Source: Bolinopsis microptera (taxonomy: Eukaryota; Ctenophora; Tentaculata; Lobata; Bolinopsidae). From it: a DNA stretch of 64,000 nucleotides. Below, piece after piece: positions 48,263 to 62,971 of this stretch. How positions within the stretch are numbered: position 1 is the stretch's first letter; every line of letters begins with the position of its first letter. Under the pieces are notes generated by a model. That model saw nothing but the letters and a program-made list of their open reading frames with translations, made no database searches and was not told the origin of the DNA. A program made the position numbers and the translations under genes. Location: contig NC_087078.1 of assembly GCF_026151205.1 (NCBI RefSeq), positions 12,197,118-12,261,117 on the forward strand, read 5' to 3'.

Positions 48263-48601
48263 CACGTGACCGTGCTTTATAACGCACAGAACTCGCTCAA
48301 ATCGAAGAAGCGTTTTCTTTTATTGACCTACTTAGTTCTCGAAATACTCACGTGATTGACCGAGCTGCGTCACGTGCGTTGTCATGACGCCACGTGACTA
48401 GCAACGCAGGACCACGTGAAACGGACGTACCAATCAGAGCACATATGGGGAGGGCTCACGAGACTGTGCGGGACCAGTGGGACGGGCGGAGAGACTAGCT
48501 GCGTGCTAATGTCTACCCATTGTTTTACCGCATTATACCCCCGCTCACTCTGCGCTGGTCAAATCTTAAAACCATTACTTCTAGCGGACCCTCATCACGT
48601 G
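48263..48601. promoter_or_regulatory. Probable trihelix gene promoter: six CACGTG sites
   Basis: CACGTG at 48263, 48349, 48371, 48391, 48413 and 48596, plus CCAAT at 48430. Lies 380-720 bp upstream of the start codon on the minus strand. Such sites bind bHLH-zip factors (USF, Myc/Max, MITF/TFE) and NF-Y. No TATA box could be picked. Confidence 0.6.
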
Positions 48602-51600
48602 ATCCCCGTCCTTACGGCATAATAATTGGGTTAATAAGTTAGAAGGGACGAAAATCCGCTTGTTTTAAGAAAGTTGGCGTGCACGGGGAGATGGCTTAGA
48701 TACAAGATGCAGGGCATTAGAAGGAGCTGTGATTACTGTAAGAGCAAAGCCATTAGGGTAGATAACGGAAACTCCTACGTGTTTACGCTACTTTTGTTTA
48801 AAACAACAGCTCTGAGTACCGTCGCCCGGCCACTCTGGAACCAACCGGTATTAACATTCAACCAAAAAGCATAATTAAGTCTTGTGGTATTTGGCCTTCG
48901 GGGTTACTCTCGGCCGCAACTACTGGCGATTAATTACCCTGAAATTTGATTTTGAAACTTCACGTCGAGATGAGGAAACCCAATTTATTCCACAAGCTAA
49001 AATCTGACAGGCAAGATGGGCTATTACAGATCATATAAACGGGGAAACTAAATCAATAGATCATGTTTTTAAATTTTTTTAGGATACCTCGGTCCCTTAT
49101 GGTGGTTAATGGCTATGAGTTGACCACTAATCGTCGTAATCACAGGCCATTCTGATCAATTATTAGACCCAGCACTTTGAAGTGACAGTGAAACATTTCT
49201 TTAATTTTCGACAATTCTTGCCTAAACAGCATTAACAAAACGTGAGGATGAAATTAAAATTTCCCAATCTGCAGCCAACGGCCCGACACTCCAACATATC
49301 CCCAAGAGAAGGCTGCTACAAGTCAACTCCTAACTGAAACTCAGGGAGGAGTAAAAGTTTAAAGAGATGAGGCTTTGTTTAGGCTAAGATGCTTGCACAT
49401 TACCCTGGATATAAACTGAACACCTTACAGAACCACTAACGTGGTTACCAGAAAAGGAGCTGTTGTCAGGTGAGATCACCAGATGCCCAAACTGATCCAA
49501 TGTTACGTGTTAAATTAGGGCCGGCTTGAGCAACTGTAATTTGCTTGCCAAATCTCTAAACAAGACAAAACTTTATGGTAAACTACTGATAAGGGACTCA
49601 AATCATTTCCTGATATCAAGGATGTTGATTAAAATGATAAAAATCAATGGAAGTGATTAGGAAATAATTTAAGCTTTAGAAACTATGGAATTATCTATAT
49701 TTCTGATGACCGGTGAATTGTAGCTGAATTTAATCAGATCGATGGACGATAGTACAAGCTGGGTCATTTAGCATGCTACATTCAAGCCCATCATATAGGA
49801 AGCCCAACCCGCAAAATTTAAAAGTCAGGAATCTGTGAAATAAGTTACAATGAAAGAAGTCGAGTCTTAAAATTTAGCAAAATTCGATCGAAAGTCGAGG
49901 ATACAAGATTAAGAAAGCATTTACTAGTTGACGAATCTAGAAAACAAAGATTTTATTTAAAACAAAAAATGCTTTTTTCTCTTACAGTTACTCAAAATGG
50001 CAAAAAGTAAAATTAACGTTTCAATAGCTTACTTTTAGAGCCTATAATCCAAAGTCGAGATGATAGTGTACACAATTATTTGCTTTAACCAACGATTTAA
50101 ACCAAAGCTGAAGGTCCTACCGTAAAATTACCCCCTTTCTTTCTAATCGCCCCACGATTCGCCAACGATTTCTCTAAATCTAAGGCATTTTTGAACTGAC
50201 CGACAATGATAAAGCACGCATTAGGATTTGACAAATCACAAAACCCCGCAGTCACCGAAACATCAGGAAAACCTTTCCCGAGTGATAACACAACGCTACA
50301 TAATGGACTCCAGTCTAACTAACATTGCAGCGTTATAAGTCTTTGCAAAGAGCACCTCAAGATATAGTCTAGCAAAAGCTGGCTTTAGCATTTCCTACTA
50401 TTCTCAAAATATTTTCTCTCTTCAAATCTTTCTTATGAATTAACATTTCAGGGTAGATCATATCGGCTGATGACTCTAAAGTGTAACTTTTTTGTTAATT
50501 TCCTCCGTGAACTCGTACCAAGTATGATGTGATAACCTAGTTTTCAACCTTCAATCAGTCTCTTGGGCTTGTCAACAGAATGGAAAATTGTCATTCACAT
50601 TGTCAGTCTAAACGATAATTATTGTTAACTACTTGTCAAGGCTGTGCTTACAATTGTCTAAATTGTCTAAATGATAAATATACAGGTGAGGTCCAGATCA
50701 TTTTACTGGAAAAGAAGGAAATTCTGAAACTGAAATCTTACTAAAGCCGTTTATCGTGAATAAAATGAGTGCTTTTCATCAGTACCGAGAAACTGTCAAA
50801 AAGTATAAACTTTTCCTTGAGATTAAGAAAATACATTTCTACCAATACAGCGTAATATGAGGGAATAAAACAAGAGAATTGAGAGTAGTTTGAAGCAAAT
50901 TGTGAATACACCTAACTATGGCTGGCACAGTTTAAATAAAACACAAGATATTTTCCGTCATTAGACACCAGACAAAACGAGACATACTTTTCACAGCGGA
51001 AGAAACCAATCTAGAACGAAACACCGTGGTCCCGTAAACCGTCTGATAATTAACCGAGTCCGTATAAAATAAACCCTGAGTAATTGAGTTTCAGCGATGA
51101 ATAAACAATAAGACATTTAGACAGTTTAGGCTTGGAGATCTAACAATAAAAGTGACATTGATTCCCAGGACGGCATATTATGCCACCACGAAAGGTATGA
51201 ACCAGATATTCAATAACTCAAATAAAAACTGGTCATGAGCTGATTTATTGGGGGTGCTCGGGTTCACGCTGCAAGTTACGACACGAACCGCTAGAGCAGG
51301 GCAATAACTAAAACTGTTGGGGAAAATAACAAGGAGTGAATGTCTTTCAACCCGGATAGCATGCGAAATAAAGGACAGGCATCAAAGGAAAGCGTTATTG
51401 GATTAGCAGATTAAACTCATGAACGTGGTGAGAATGTTAGTTTAAGGCGAGAAAATATCCAGAGTTTCACAGCCCTGAACCATCTAACATATGCTGGATC
51501 GTAGAAGTCGGTCCGAGCAAACTAATCGACAAAACTGAATTAGCAGCAAAATAGGAGCGAAGTCGGGTCCGTGGGCTCATCACAAAACAAATCCAATCAA

Positions 51601-51731
51601 TAAGCAGGCAGAAAACGGGCCCTACACCAATCACAATGTAGGGTGGGGTAATTTAGTGACAAGAGGAACATTTACCCTAAACAGACCTTTGTAACTAAGC
51701 CGCATATATTAAAATCTTGTCACGCAGCGAC

Positions 51732-51797
51732 CACGTGCGCGCGGCCCTCTACCACGTGACAATTCCCAACCAATGGCGTGCATGGCAACGACACGTG
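51732..51797. promoter_or_regulatory. E-box/CCAAT cluster
   Basis: CACGTG at 51732, 51753 and 51792, with CCAAT near 51770. A donor-like AGG|GTAAAT on the minus strand lies about 60 bp downstream. Confidence 0.4.
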
Positions 51798-52935
51798 CGA
51801 GCGCGTAAACTTAAACCAAACGTTTTATTTCAAAGCAGTAGCGGTCGTTCTGGTTTGAAATTTTAAAGTAGGGACAATTAGTGGGGCTAAGTAAACAAAC
51901 CTCTTTCGTTCGTATCTTAACTTATGTCTGCGATCGGAAATAGGATTTAGAAATGACACCATAGTTTAAAACGTGCCCATTCTGACGGGACTTCCTCCTT
52001 AACAAAACGTGATTCCCTGTTCGGCCAGTTTCAAGTCCTGTGAACCGTTTGCTGTATGACATTCCTGATTGCATCCTATTAGGCTTGACCGGGGAGATTG
52101 TTTACTCTAGTCTTTGTGTTCGGACTATACTACTATGGTTTTCCGTTTACGATATGAATTACGTTTGCACAGGCTAGTCCGCGGACTCTACCGTTATCGA
52201 CTGTACCCGATGACACGTCATATCTGAGCATTGCTATGATTTCATTAGAGCTCTGATTGTTGCGGCCACCGTGACTTAATCATTTGGTTTATAGTTCCTC
52301 TATAGTTAACAATAGTGGTTTGACCAACTTCACCGCTCATAATCAAACCAAAGTGGCAAAGTGTCCTCCCCCAGACGTCAGATACCCCTTATACTGAGGT
52401 CGGTAACTTAAGTTGTCTGAACATTTCACCCTCTAGACTGTGATTATTACCAGCCTATTGCAACGTGAACATATTAGCATTGATGTCTAAAATGGTCTGA
52501 CAGTTTGCTTTGTTGTTCCAGCGACTACTAATAACCCGGAGTACTCTATCTCTCTCTCTCTCTCTCTTTCTGGAGTACCTGCCCACGCTACTCAAGCTGC
52601 CCACTCTCTCCCGATCTCCTCTCAGCTGACTAAGGTAAGGTTTAATAATATAACCGACATAATAACGACACATCCCTCCAGTGTCCCTGAAGGGCTGTGT
52701 GGCAAGAATTTAATGCCAGGCAGGATGTGGCCCTGTCGCGGCCGCAGACTCAGCAAGACATGACAGCTGGTGTTTTTGTAGTTTCTGTTTATTAGTCCAC
52801 TGTAGGTGTTCCCTGTCAAGTGATTATGGTAAATACCACGCATTTTTGTAAATTTATTCAGCTCAAAAATATCGAGCAGGCCCCACGCGATCGGAGGAAG
52901 CCTCTTTTGAGTGGGATCGAATTTGAACTATCGCC

Positions 52936-52961
52936 CACGTGACACAACTATAGCCCACGTG
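52936..52961. promoter_or_regulatory. Paired E-boxes
   Basis: The word GCCCACGTG occurs twice, 20 bp apart. Confidence 0.35.
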
Positions 52962-55076
52962 CAACACAACTCCTTATCAATCCCAGAACCAGCACGTACA
53001 GAGCTCGTGGTCTGTTATGTGGACTAATTTGATAGAATTATGCAAGCCAAAAATATGAATTTAGTCCTAGCAGCAAAAGACTGATAGAGTGACAGTATAC
53101 GTTTAAAGAAGCAGAAACTTTTAAAAAGAACCGGCCACGAATAAAATGCATTAAATTTCACAAGATATCCAAATGAGATTTAGATTTGAGATAAACCAAG
53201 TGTAATGCTAAACCGATAACCGGAAGACAAGAATTAGCTCACGCGTGGTGGTGATAAAAAGAGAAAACCGTGTTTTATTAAGGTATGCATTATTTATATC
53301 GATAATCTGGTGCTCTCACACACCGGGTGACACGACCTCAGAAGTTTGTCTTGTGACCCGAGAAATAAATGTTGCCAAACTAAGACACCCTTTTAAGAGA
53401 GAGAGAGAGGTTTTATGTCTTTTTTTTTGAGAGATTATTATTATCGCCTGGTTCGTGGTCATGATGCTTAATTACTCTTAATGGTATATTATCAAGTTAG
53501 GCCGGTGCTCTTGTTTTAAGTGTTACGCAATAAAATGGGATAATTCATCATGTAAATTTTTAGTCGCCAGCATTTACCATTCACAGATCGGTCTGAGTAA
53601 CCATTCGCGAGTGTTTTAGGGCTAGCAATTAGTGGCCCTGAAGGTCACTCGAAACTTAGATACTGAACATAAAGGGCAGTAATCATTTAAGATTGGGTCG
53701 AGTAAAAAGCCGAAAGGAGCGCTTTCGTGAACGCTTTTCGTCGGGAAACAGGTGTTTGGTTGATTGAAAATCTCTTTGAGTTACAAAGGGCGATTAGATT
53801 TAGATAAATAACAATCTATCACTATCTATGATGAGCGGGTGCGGTTGGAAAATTAGTGTGGCTGAGCCTACAAGTAGTATAAATTTAAATTTCAAATTGT
53901 GATTCTAATTCAGCTACTATTAAGGTATTATTAATTGCAGACTCGCTAATATATGAACTGCAAGACTCGAACTATCACCGGTAAAGCTATTTACGCTAGG
54001 GTGGGCTAATGCACGAATTTGAGAGGAATATAATGGTCTTATTATAAGAAATTATCTTGGATTGTGCCGATTTAAAATCAAACCATTGCAGATTTTGGTG
54101 GGTTAAATGCACCTGAAAAAGTTTAAAACTAAAATTTATTGTACATCTGTTCAGTATAACATTGGCTATATTTCATAATAAGATAATAGCCAGCTTAGCT
54201 AAGAATTTATGCAAAATGATTCGACGATATGATTACTATATATGATTACGGGCGTTCTCGATATTTGTCTGGAAAAATTCATTATCCGCTGAATTTTTAA
54301 AACCGAGAGAAATGCTTTAATGGAGGTAAAATGTAAGTGAGCACTATCTCGCCACCACCAGTTTAAAATTTTAAAGCTTTTGAAAGTTCCAATATTTTCA
54401 CACACGGGCATGATCCAGAAAGTAAGCGATAAAAGGTTTGGCCATCACGTTCGAAAGTTAAACAGTACAAAATTGAATACGGAATAATATTTCTCTTCAT
54501 CCCTTTTCGACGATACTTGAAGTTTGCTGTTGCCACTAGAGTGAACTGTATTAAGATTACATGAATATGCCGATTTTTACATCTTAAAACAACATTGCAT
54601 TCTCTCAAGACAGCGAATTCCTCAGTATATGTGATAATTTGATAAAATGCTTTAAAGCTATAACGAACGAGCCTCCCTCTCAATTGTTGTAATAAGCATT
54701 ATATTTCATGCCGGACCACCAGCACCCATGTTAGACTGAGTTCAATTAAATTTAAATTGAAAAGACTCCCAAAATCCTTGCAAAATTACATTTACTACCG
54801 ATTTCAAAAATGTCTACCGAAAACAAAAGTTATGGATATGATTTGATTTGGAACGATTAAACAATAATGTTAATGATAAATAAATTCTTACACCTATTGC
54901 ACGCTTCGACAAAATTATACGAAGGAAGAGGTAACACTTCAGCCAATCTAGAACACCAACAGCATCTAAACTAAAAGATCATTTACCATTGCCCATGACT
55001 GCTTGCATGCTAATCAATATTCAAACGGGTAAACACAGCTCATCGCTGGTTACTTGGTCACATGACTACAAGCAAT

Positions 55077-55145
55077 CACGTGACACATGTCCGCTGCACG
55101 TGCACCGTTTTTTACCATGGTAACGCGGGGTCACCGGGTCACGTG
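55077..55145. promoter_or_regulatory. Three E-boxes
   Basis: CACGTG at 55077, 55097 and 55140 in GC-richer sequence. No coding sequence nearby. Confidence 0.4.
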
Positions 55146-57018
55146 CACATCTGACCCAGTTAATTGTAAAAAGCAAGTAAATGATACAAGACGCAACCCT
55201 CATCAAAACAGGGCTGTTTTAATTGACAGAGTTAGAATTAGTCTATTGTTGATCGCGATCTCTGGTTGGACATATTAACAGTGAGAGGGTATCGTAGCAC
55301 CGAGTAGCGTGGTGTCATAGCATAGCAACTTAATTTTATAGTATTACTATTAGTAACCGTGGATATTTAGTTACTTTGAGCATTGCGTAACCGCGGGGGC
55401 GGATGTTAGTAACTCTAGTGACAACTTTGATAGAACGGTTTCATAAGATATGCGGGACCTTGTAACCACGGTTTCTTAAAAACTATACTTGTTACTATTA
55501 AATTTGGAGACAATTGGGGCTCTAGTTTTTATAATGAGAGAGAAATTAAATGGCATGTTTTGGGAACTTAATTGAAAGTCATTGGATATTCGAAAAGTCT
55601 ATGGTTAATGATAGACAAATGATGTTACAGCCAAAACTGAAGCATCATTACCACTTTACCAGTCGCAGCTACAATGAAAAGATTGGGCCATACTCTAACA
55701 ATTTTACTCTAGTCAATTATTATCCAATTATTTGGTGACCTCAAACCAGGAACCAGTTGAAAGACAGCTGAGCTCCGAACCAAACCAAACACCTTTGACC
55801 GCATTTCCCTATAGAAACCGGTAACTATAGAAACCGGTAACCCTAGCTACAGCTGGAAAACAAGACAACACCTAGTAACCCTGGTTACTGGTTCTACGTA
55901 ACACGAAACTATGGGGAGATCATCACATAAAGGAGATTATACGTGTCAGTTTGAAATATTCCTCTAGTAGCTGTCCGGGTAATATATAACTATAACTCCC
56001 ACTAAATCTTTGTAAATACCCAAATGGTACGAAAAAGTCAACCAATCTAACCCATACTAATACACTAAGCTGTTATAGCGTGTAGATAGCTGCAACAACA
56101 TTTTGACATTTGGACACACGTCAGCGAATGACCACCCGTTTGAGGAGCTGGAGACTTGCGAAGAGACTCTGGCGGCTATTTCGGGACTCTGACTGCTGGG
56201 CTGGCGGCTAGCCGCTTGTTAAACGAGGGAACTGCAAGTGAGGAGGAGAGTAAACGGTAAACAAGGTGACCACGAGTAGGAGATATGCGGAGAGTGACGT
56301 GCAAAACAGAGGAGGTTACCCGTGGTAATCTGGCGTGCAAAACAAGATATAGTTATACTGGTTCTGTCAGATCTATTGTTCGGAGCAGGTTAAAGTTGTT
56401 TTGTTAGGTTAAGCTTGCTTGTGAGGAGCGTTGTTTTCGTTGTGAATGTAGGGCTGGGAGAGAAATCAGACACGAATTGCTTAAGAAATGTGATTTATAT
56501 AAAGCCTGTTAAACTCTTGGATCTAGAAAATGTTTCGTGTTTATGGACGTTATTGATTGAAGTTATAACAAACTGAAATTGTTGGAAGAGAACTGAGAGT
56601 GAAAGTGACCATAAAATCGAGTTATCATAAAATGAAAATTAAAAAAAAGAAGCTAAAATGAAACCAAACATTTACCAAAACCGCTGACACCAGCTTATGT
56701 CCTGGCCGATTGATTGAGTATTATACAACTACCAACAAGGCAATAAAACCAGCCCATATTAATTATCAGCTCAATATTATTAATTATCAGTTATCAACTA
56801 CCATCACTTGATGATATAGGGTAGAATATTTGAGGTATATTTATGTTAAGTACCAAATAAAATGCCTCGTATGTCTGGTGACGCGGTTAAAGTTTGGTGG
56901 AACTGCGAGTATCAGGAAAGTGGTAGTTCTTAGCAATTTGTAAACCAGGCTATCTATGATAATTATGTATCGGTCGAGAAATAGAGTTGCACGGTGCAAT
57001 TTTGAGTTTACAAGCAAT

Positions 57019-57066
57019 CACGTGATATCACAACAACCAATAAAATCACCTGGGAAACACCACGTG
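57019..57066. promoter_or_regulatory. Two E-boxes with CCAAT
   Basis: ATCACGTGAT at 57017-57026 and CACGTG at 57061, with CCAAT between them and ATTGG/CCAAT after. Confidence 0.35.
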
Positions 57067-60000
57067 GTTAATTTTTATTGGTAACCAATAACCTAGCTTA
57101 GTGTAATTTTCATAATATATTATTTCAGAAAATTTTCACCGGCGCTGTTCTATCGGGTGAACTGTGCATGACTTCATACCGAACACACACAGATAGAAAA
57201 TAGTTAGCACAGACCGTTACACCTAAAATAAAGTACAGCGATCAACCCAATGAATTCTGCTATTAATTACCCAGCCCAAAACTATGAACTATTTGAGCTT
57301 TGAGGGGGGGCGGCGGTAACAAACCCCCGGCAGGAAAGTACCCTCTCGGAAGCTGGTTTAATTCAGTGGCAGTGGTAATTATCGACAGCTGGCTAAACAG
57401 GATATAGTGGTAGTTAGTAAGTTGGGCAGACCTGGGTAATACAGTTAGCTCGGTCATGTGAACCAGCTCTTGTGCGAATATAAAATAATTAAAACGGTCA
57501 AACTGCAGTGCTTAGTTTGGTGCTCGGGGCTTGTGGTAATAAAGTAATAAATAATGGTTAGCTTCGCAACGTGCTCTGGGCAGGGGGATCAATGGTGTTG
57601 GTTTAAGGTATGTGGTACACGTTGTGCAAGAGCACTCTATCGAGGTTTAAATTCTAATTTGCCAGCTTGACGGTTTACACAATTAAAAAGATATGAGTTT
57701 TTGATCGACTTTTAAAACAAAGACAATGTTTTAAGGGCGCTCCCTCCTAAGCAGGCAAGCTTAACACTCGAAGAATAAGAACCAATTCCAACTGCTTGCC
57801 GGTTGCCCTATAAATGTATTTTCATTACTGGACTTACGGTGAGAATGTGAGATCTTTATGCAAATTCTAATCAATGAGGCGTAAATGAAATAGAGAGATG
57901 TTTATCCTCAATTTCAAAAACTTATGCAAATGAAACGGGCCCTGCCCTAAAACGTTTACCTCCCACTTTCTCGGGCCATCACCTTGTTTTAAGGTTCAAT
58001 TGTTCGGGGTGTACCATGGCACCAAGCCCCATTAGCGCCCCTCATTGTTGCTTATTTGTGAGCATTACCAAGTTAAATGAGCGACTGTGGGGCACTGTTC
58101 AGAGAACTTCTCTGAGAAGTTATTGTGATTTCCGCCCCTCCGGCAAGATTCGGTGCCGGTTTTATTCGGGTATTCAGTTTCAACCTCAATCCTGATTCAT
58201 GGTTCTATTTCTGTATTTTGTAGATTGTGTAATGTGAATCAAGCCATTTTGAGGTATATCTAAAATCTACATGAGCTCGGGTGAAATCCCGCTTGATCTG
58301 AGATTTATGAAATAATTATAAAGTGAGCTAGGTTGTCATATTCCTGTCAAACTTTAACTACTGCCGAGATTGTCACAGGTTATCTGTCTTAAGGGTGAAG
58401 AGCGATACATAAGTCACTTATCCAAGGAAAAGTCGTATAAATATTGTCAAAGCAAACTCAAAGTAAAATAGCGCAAGCTTATCAAACGCGTAAAACCCAG
58501 TTTAAAAGCCCGCCAGTTCAAAATGGAAGAATGTAGTGTTTTTAAAAGTCCAAAAGTAAAATTTCGACCAACTTCAGAGTTAAAACAAACATATGGGCGC
58601 AAACGTAATATACCAATATAAAAGTAAAAAAGGCGCTGGAATCAACACTCTTCAAACGATTATTCTGGTACAAAATAATGCTTTGCGTCAATTCGCTTCA
58701 ATTCAAATCAATAAATGCGCACAAGTTTCATTCCACTCTGAAGTCAGCCTCATCCACATACCGTTAAAGTTGGGTATAAATTGTAGCAAACTTTTTTAGT
58801 GAAAAGCGAACTTTTCCACATCATCGATTTTGTTAAAACCGAGGGATGGAAATAGCTCGCACTAAAGTAAACTGTTTGAGGGCTGGGCAGAATCCACGGT
58901 TTTAAACCTTCAAGTATGAAGACCAATTGCGCGTACTTGGCTGTGCCTAACTGCTCTGCTGCTGTACAAAACAAACAACCACCGAAACCAATCTCCCTTT
59001 GATGGACACTCTTTTAAGTGATCAATAAAATTATATTTATATGTTGCAAGTACAGAAATTGGAAGAATTTATCCTCAGAGCATGGTACTGAGGTATACAT
59101 GAAGTAAGTTACTACGGGCAGTTCCAAAGTTATTGTAGCTGTACACACGCGTGTCAAAGTCGTTCACAGCTACTGGCACTTTTCATCGTACTGCTCAAGG
59201 ACTTATTTTTGGTTGGACGGTGCCTCCCAATTCCCCGTTCAATTGATGAAAGGTGGGTGTACTGAATTTTAAAGTTTTAAACTGTCAAATTATACATTCA
59301 AAATGTCGTTTAACAAGCATTATTTCATCATGGTACAATTTTGAGTGCAACGTGTGAATCGAATTTTTAAAAACGCGCACCACGTCCAAGTAACAGTAAC
59401 ACCAACTATAGCACAACGAGATTATAAAAAGAATCGAAAAACGGAGGAGAAACCCAGGCCGAGCTCGGAATTTATCTTGTCGTGTCTTGTATAATTTGAA
59501 ATATAGCCTAATAGTGAGTAAGCATGTATCGGGATAAAGTGCATTTTATCATCCCTTGTTGCCAAATATCGCAGTCTAGACGATTCAAACCGGGGGATCA
59601 GCATTAAATCTATAGTTCAACTCCATCGAATCACCATCCGCCTTAAAGAACTTCACCTCATACAGTATTTAAATGGTAGCTCTCAAAGAACAAAACGATA
59701 TAAAATCGTATTAAACCGAAGCGACTACCGCGGGCAAGGCACTGTAGAGTTCGCATAAAAAGTTTAAAGCACTTAAACGACCTCCCTACTAACTAACCGA
59801 CCTTATTGGTTGCCTGGGATGTCACGTGGTCAAACTAAATCTCAACTCCTTCCTTGCGTGTCATCCTATTCACGAGGGTAAAGCCTGTCCTAGTCACTTA
59901 CAAAGCAGTGCCTTTAGTACGGAGGATGGGCGTCCATCCTAATGTCCTGGTCCCTTAAACGCTCATTTAGATTAATTCAACTAAAGAGATGTGGATATTA

Positions 60001-61564
60001 GCAGGTGTTTCCTTATATAATTGCCTCTGTGATGAAAACGCTTAGATTCAATAGATCTAGGGTTTCCCCTAATCTCACTCTATCCCTCTCTCCGCGCGTA
60101 GGCCTGCACGTAGATCGATCCAGTTGTTCTCATTTTTAAGGCTTTTACCCTGTTTTGGCAAGTCTAACTAGGACATGTGTCACCTGACCTCATCTCGGGG
60201 AGAGGAGTCGCGGATATCTTGCAGGGCTGCACACTATTTGTCAGCGCCGCCCAGCTCCATCCCTGCTAAACTATAAACTCAAAATTTTGAAATACCGTCC
60301 TGTCGTGCTATTTGTGTGACCGGAGATGACATTTTGACAATTTTATACCGACTGAAGACTCAGCAATGTATCTGGTAAATTACTAGTTGCCCTGAATGAA
60401 ACATTTTGATACTGTTATTTGTCGACTAGCTGGTGAACCAGTACTGAACTAGTCTAAACTTTTCGTCTTTTTTTTGAACTAACTGTAAATTAGCTCTACT
60501 CCGTCCTACGCTCCGGTTAATACCGGTCTCCTCTCCGCATCACAGGCTACCTGCTCGGCCACAAAAATTTGTAACTCACAATAACGTTGACAGTGTTATA
60601 TAGTACAGACAAAAATAGTGATAGGTCCAGAGGAGGGAGGAGAGGAAAGGGAAAAGCGTTAATGTTATCACGGATGGAAACAAATTCTTACGACTATAAG
60701 TGGGGATGATTACTGCTTACACCACCCCACGCCAACAACCTAACTCAAACTGTGACTCGAGGACGTGAATAAAATTAGACTGTCAAGAGGGCGTTAACCA
60801 CTTCAAGTATTGCAAGTAGAGAAATTCTCCCCAGAGTGAGAGAGAGAGAGAGAGTAAGAGTGATCACTGAGCAACTCTCTCGTTAACTGGTCAATAAGAT
60901 AAGCAATAGTCGGATACTCCTAACTCTCGTATCGGTTACGGGTGAGGAGACGAATAATATTGGCCCCTACTCAGTGCATAGTGCCGAATTATAGCTGCTG
61001 CTCACACCAATATATTGCCCTGATTAACAGACCTTTATATTGATAGGGCAATGGTGCAATTATCAAAATACGGGGGTGGGTCTGGGTAATAGTGTAATAG
61101 ACAAAAAGCCGGTAAACGACCAATAACTGACTGCGAAATGTCTAGCTGAGTTAACGATTGACGGTAGACCAATAAGCTTGGCCGATTGTCTTCCTGTGAT
61201 AAGGAGCTCACCAATGGCCGCCACAGATTACTGTCAACTGACAACGATTTTGTTTCTAGTCAATGATATCTTATTACTTCTGATTACTCATTATATAAAA
61301 TTAATACTAAGTCATACTTGAGGTAAACCACACAGCCCGACTGCACGTCCGTAACAATATCGCCATTTAACTGCGATGCTTGACTCGTTCTTAGCTCTCC
61401 CGTCGTAGCTTAACCCATCAAACTAAGGATTTGTAAACTCAAAACGAGGTGGAAAAACCGAGTCGAAAATTAGTGCATAATCTCCTGGCCTGGGACAGAT
61501 TATCAGATCCATCGATCACATGGCATTAGTATGAGAGAGAGAAAGGGGGAGAGTAGCACTTTAC

Positions 61565-61780
61565 CTCGGCTGCTGACACGATCAACACCGCGGTGGGGGC
61601 TTGCGAACTACTGCTTCTAAACGATCGGACAATGCCCCTATCACGCAAAACTAATAGTTTTTGTAACACTAGCCACTAGCTACATTTAGAATTATCTTCA
61701 ACTACCACGTGACTGCTTACCGGTTGTCCTGAGAAACCAATGAGATTCTGCCGGTTGGTCACGTGATCGGTCTAGACCAA
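61565..61780 (-). promoter_or_regulatory. Candidate alternative promoter and 5'UTR exon
   Basis: CACGTG at 61706 and 61760 with CCAAT/ATTGG boxes on both sides. Downstream on the minus strand is a strong donor, GCCGAG|GTAAAG, with exon end at 61565. The arrangement suits a non-coding first exon of the trihelix gene, but no transcript evidence is available. Confidence 0.3.
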
Positions 61781-62210
61781 TTGAAGTTTAGAATGAAATT
61801 CTGAAAGCAATGGTTGGTCGACAGGTGTCCGCTCTTATACCCGGTACTCGACTATATAATAATTAAACGGTGTTTGAAAATCATCCGAGAGTGAAGATTT
61901 ATCCTCGGATTACACCGAAATGTCACAAAATGTGGCTTCCGGATGGCATCTTCCAATTTAGAGCGTAACTTCAGCCTATACCTAGTTTTGGCGTGATGTA
62001 ATCTGGACCCGAGGTTGTCTGGTTCTCGTCAACCCTTGCCCCGTTTCATGGGGTATCGGTGTAACTTTCATGTGTTACAATAAAGCTCATATTTACAGTC
62101 TAGGGGATCAATGCAAGCGTCAGTCGAGGTTTCGTTTTACTCTTGAAAACCGTGGATTAAAGTAACGGTTGACTAGTTTGCTATACACGATCCTGGAAAC
62201 TCACAAATAC

Positions 62211-62500
62211 CACGTGATCGCCTCTCTCCGCTGTTCATTGGTCCGTCTAGCTCCAACCTTCCACCCTATTGGTGGGGCTGGGAATGTTTAATTCGAGTGG
62301 AGTGATCAGAGAGCTCTATGTGGCCTAGTGGGGTAGTTAAAACCACGGATTTAATCAAGGAATAGAGAAACACCTGTTCGGTAAAGCGGGGGTGCTGGCC
62401 GTATATACTTAGGAGACCCCGGGCTGCTCATGCACCCTCCCACTCACACGGCCCACGTGCGCGCGCCACCCTCCTCCAACTTGTTCGTCGGCTTCACGTG
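62211..62500. promoter_or_regulatory. E-box/CCAAT cluster
   Basis: CACGTG at 62211, 62454 and 62495, and ATTGG boxes near 62240 and 62268. Confidence 0.4.
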
Positions 62501-62971
62501 GGCGTCGTTTAGCTGGTATAGTGCCATTAATTGGAGGTTTAGTTACACTGTTGCAGGCCGGTGGATTAACTGTTCAGAGAGCTACTGACTCACTTAAAAC
62601 TCCTTTTGAACTCGGGTTTGTGACAATTATAGGCGCACACTAAATTCGATAACCGTAACGCAGTGGAGGAGAATGGTATCTTGGGTGTTGGATTGACGAT
62701 TACAAAATGCGATTAAATCGAATTGAGAAGCCATGGGACCTGACTTTGATACAGACCGAAAACTGTTTTACCCCCGTAACTTGTTCGAGCGTTAAACTGT
62801 AGCAGTGTTCTAATTCTAATAGACTAAGGAGTTAGGGTGGCTATTGTCACCTTCAACTTATTGCCGTTGGTTTCAGCTAAAAAATATTAATGGTCCTCTC
62901 AATTCTAAACTAACTAAAGCTAAGGACGTAAATGACAAATAGATTCGAAGGCAGACTACAGCAATCTTTAC

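Noticed and set aside
54363-54683. 106-codon minus-strand open frame
   Set aside because: No recognisable motif, no splice context, and length within chance expectation for this region.
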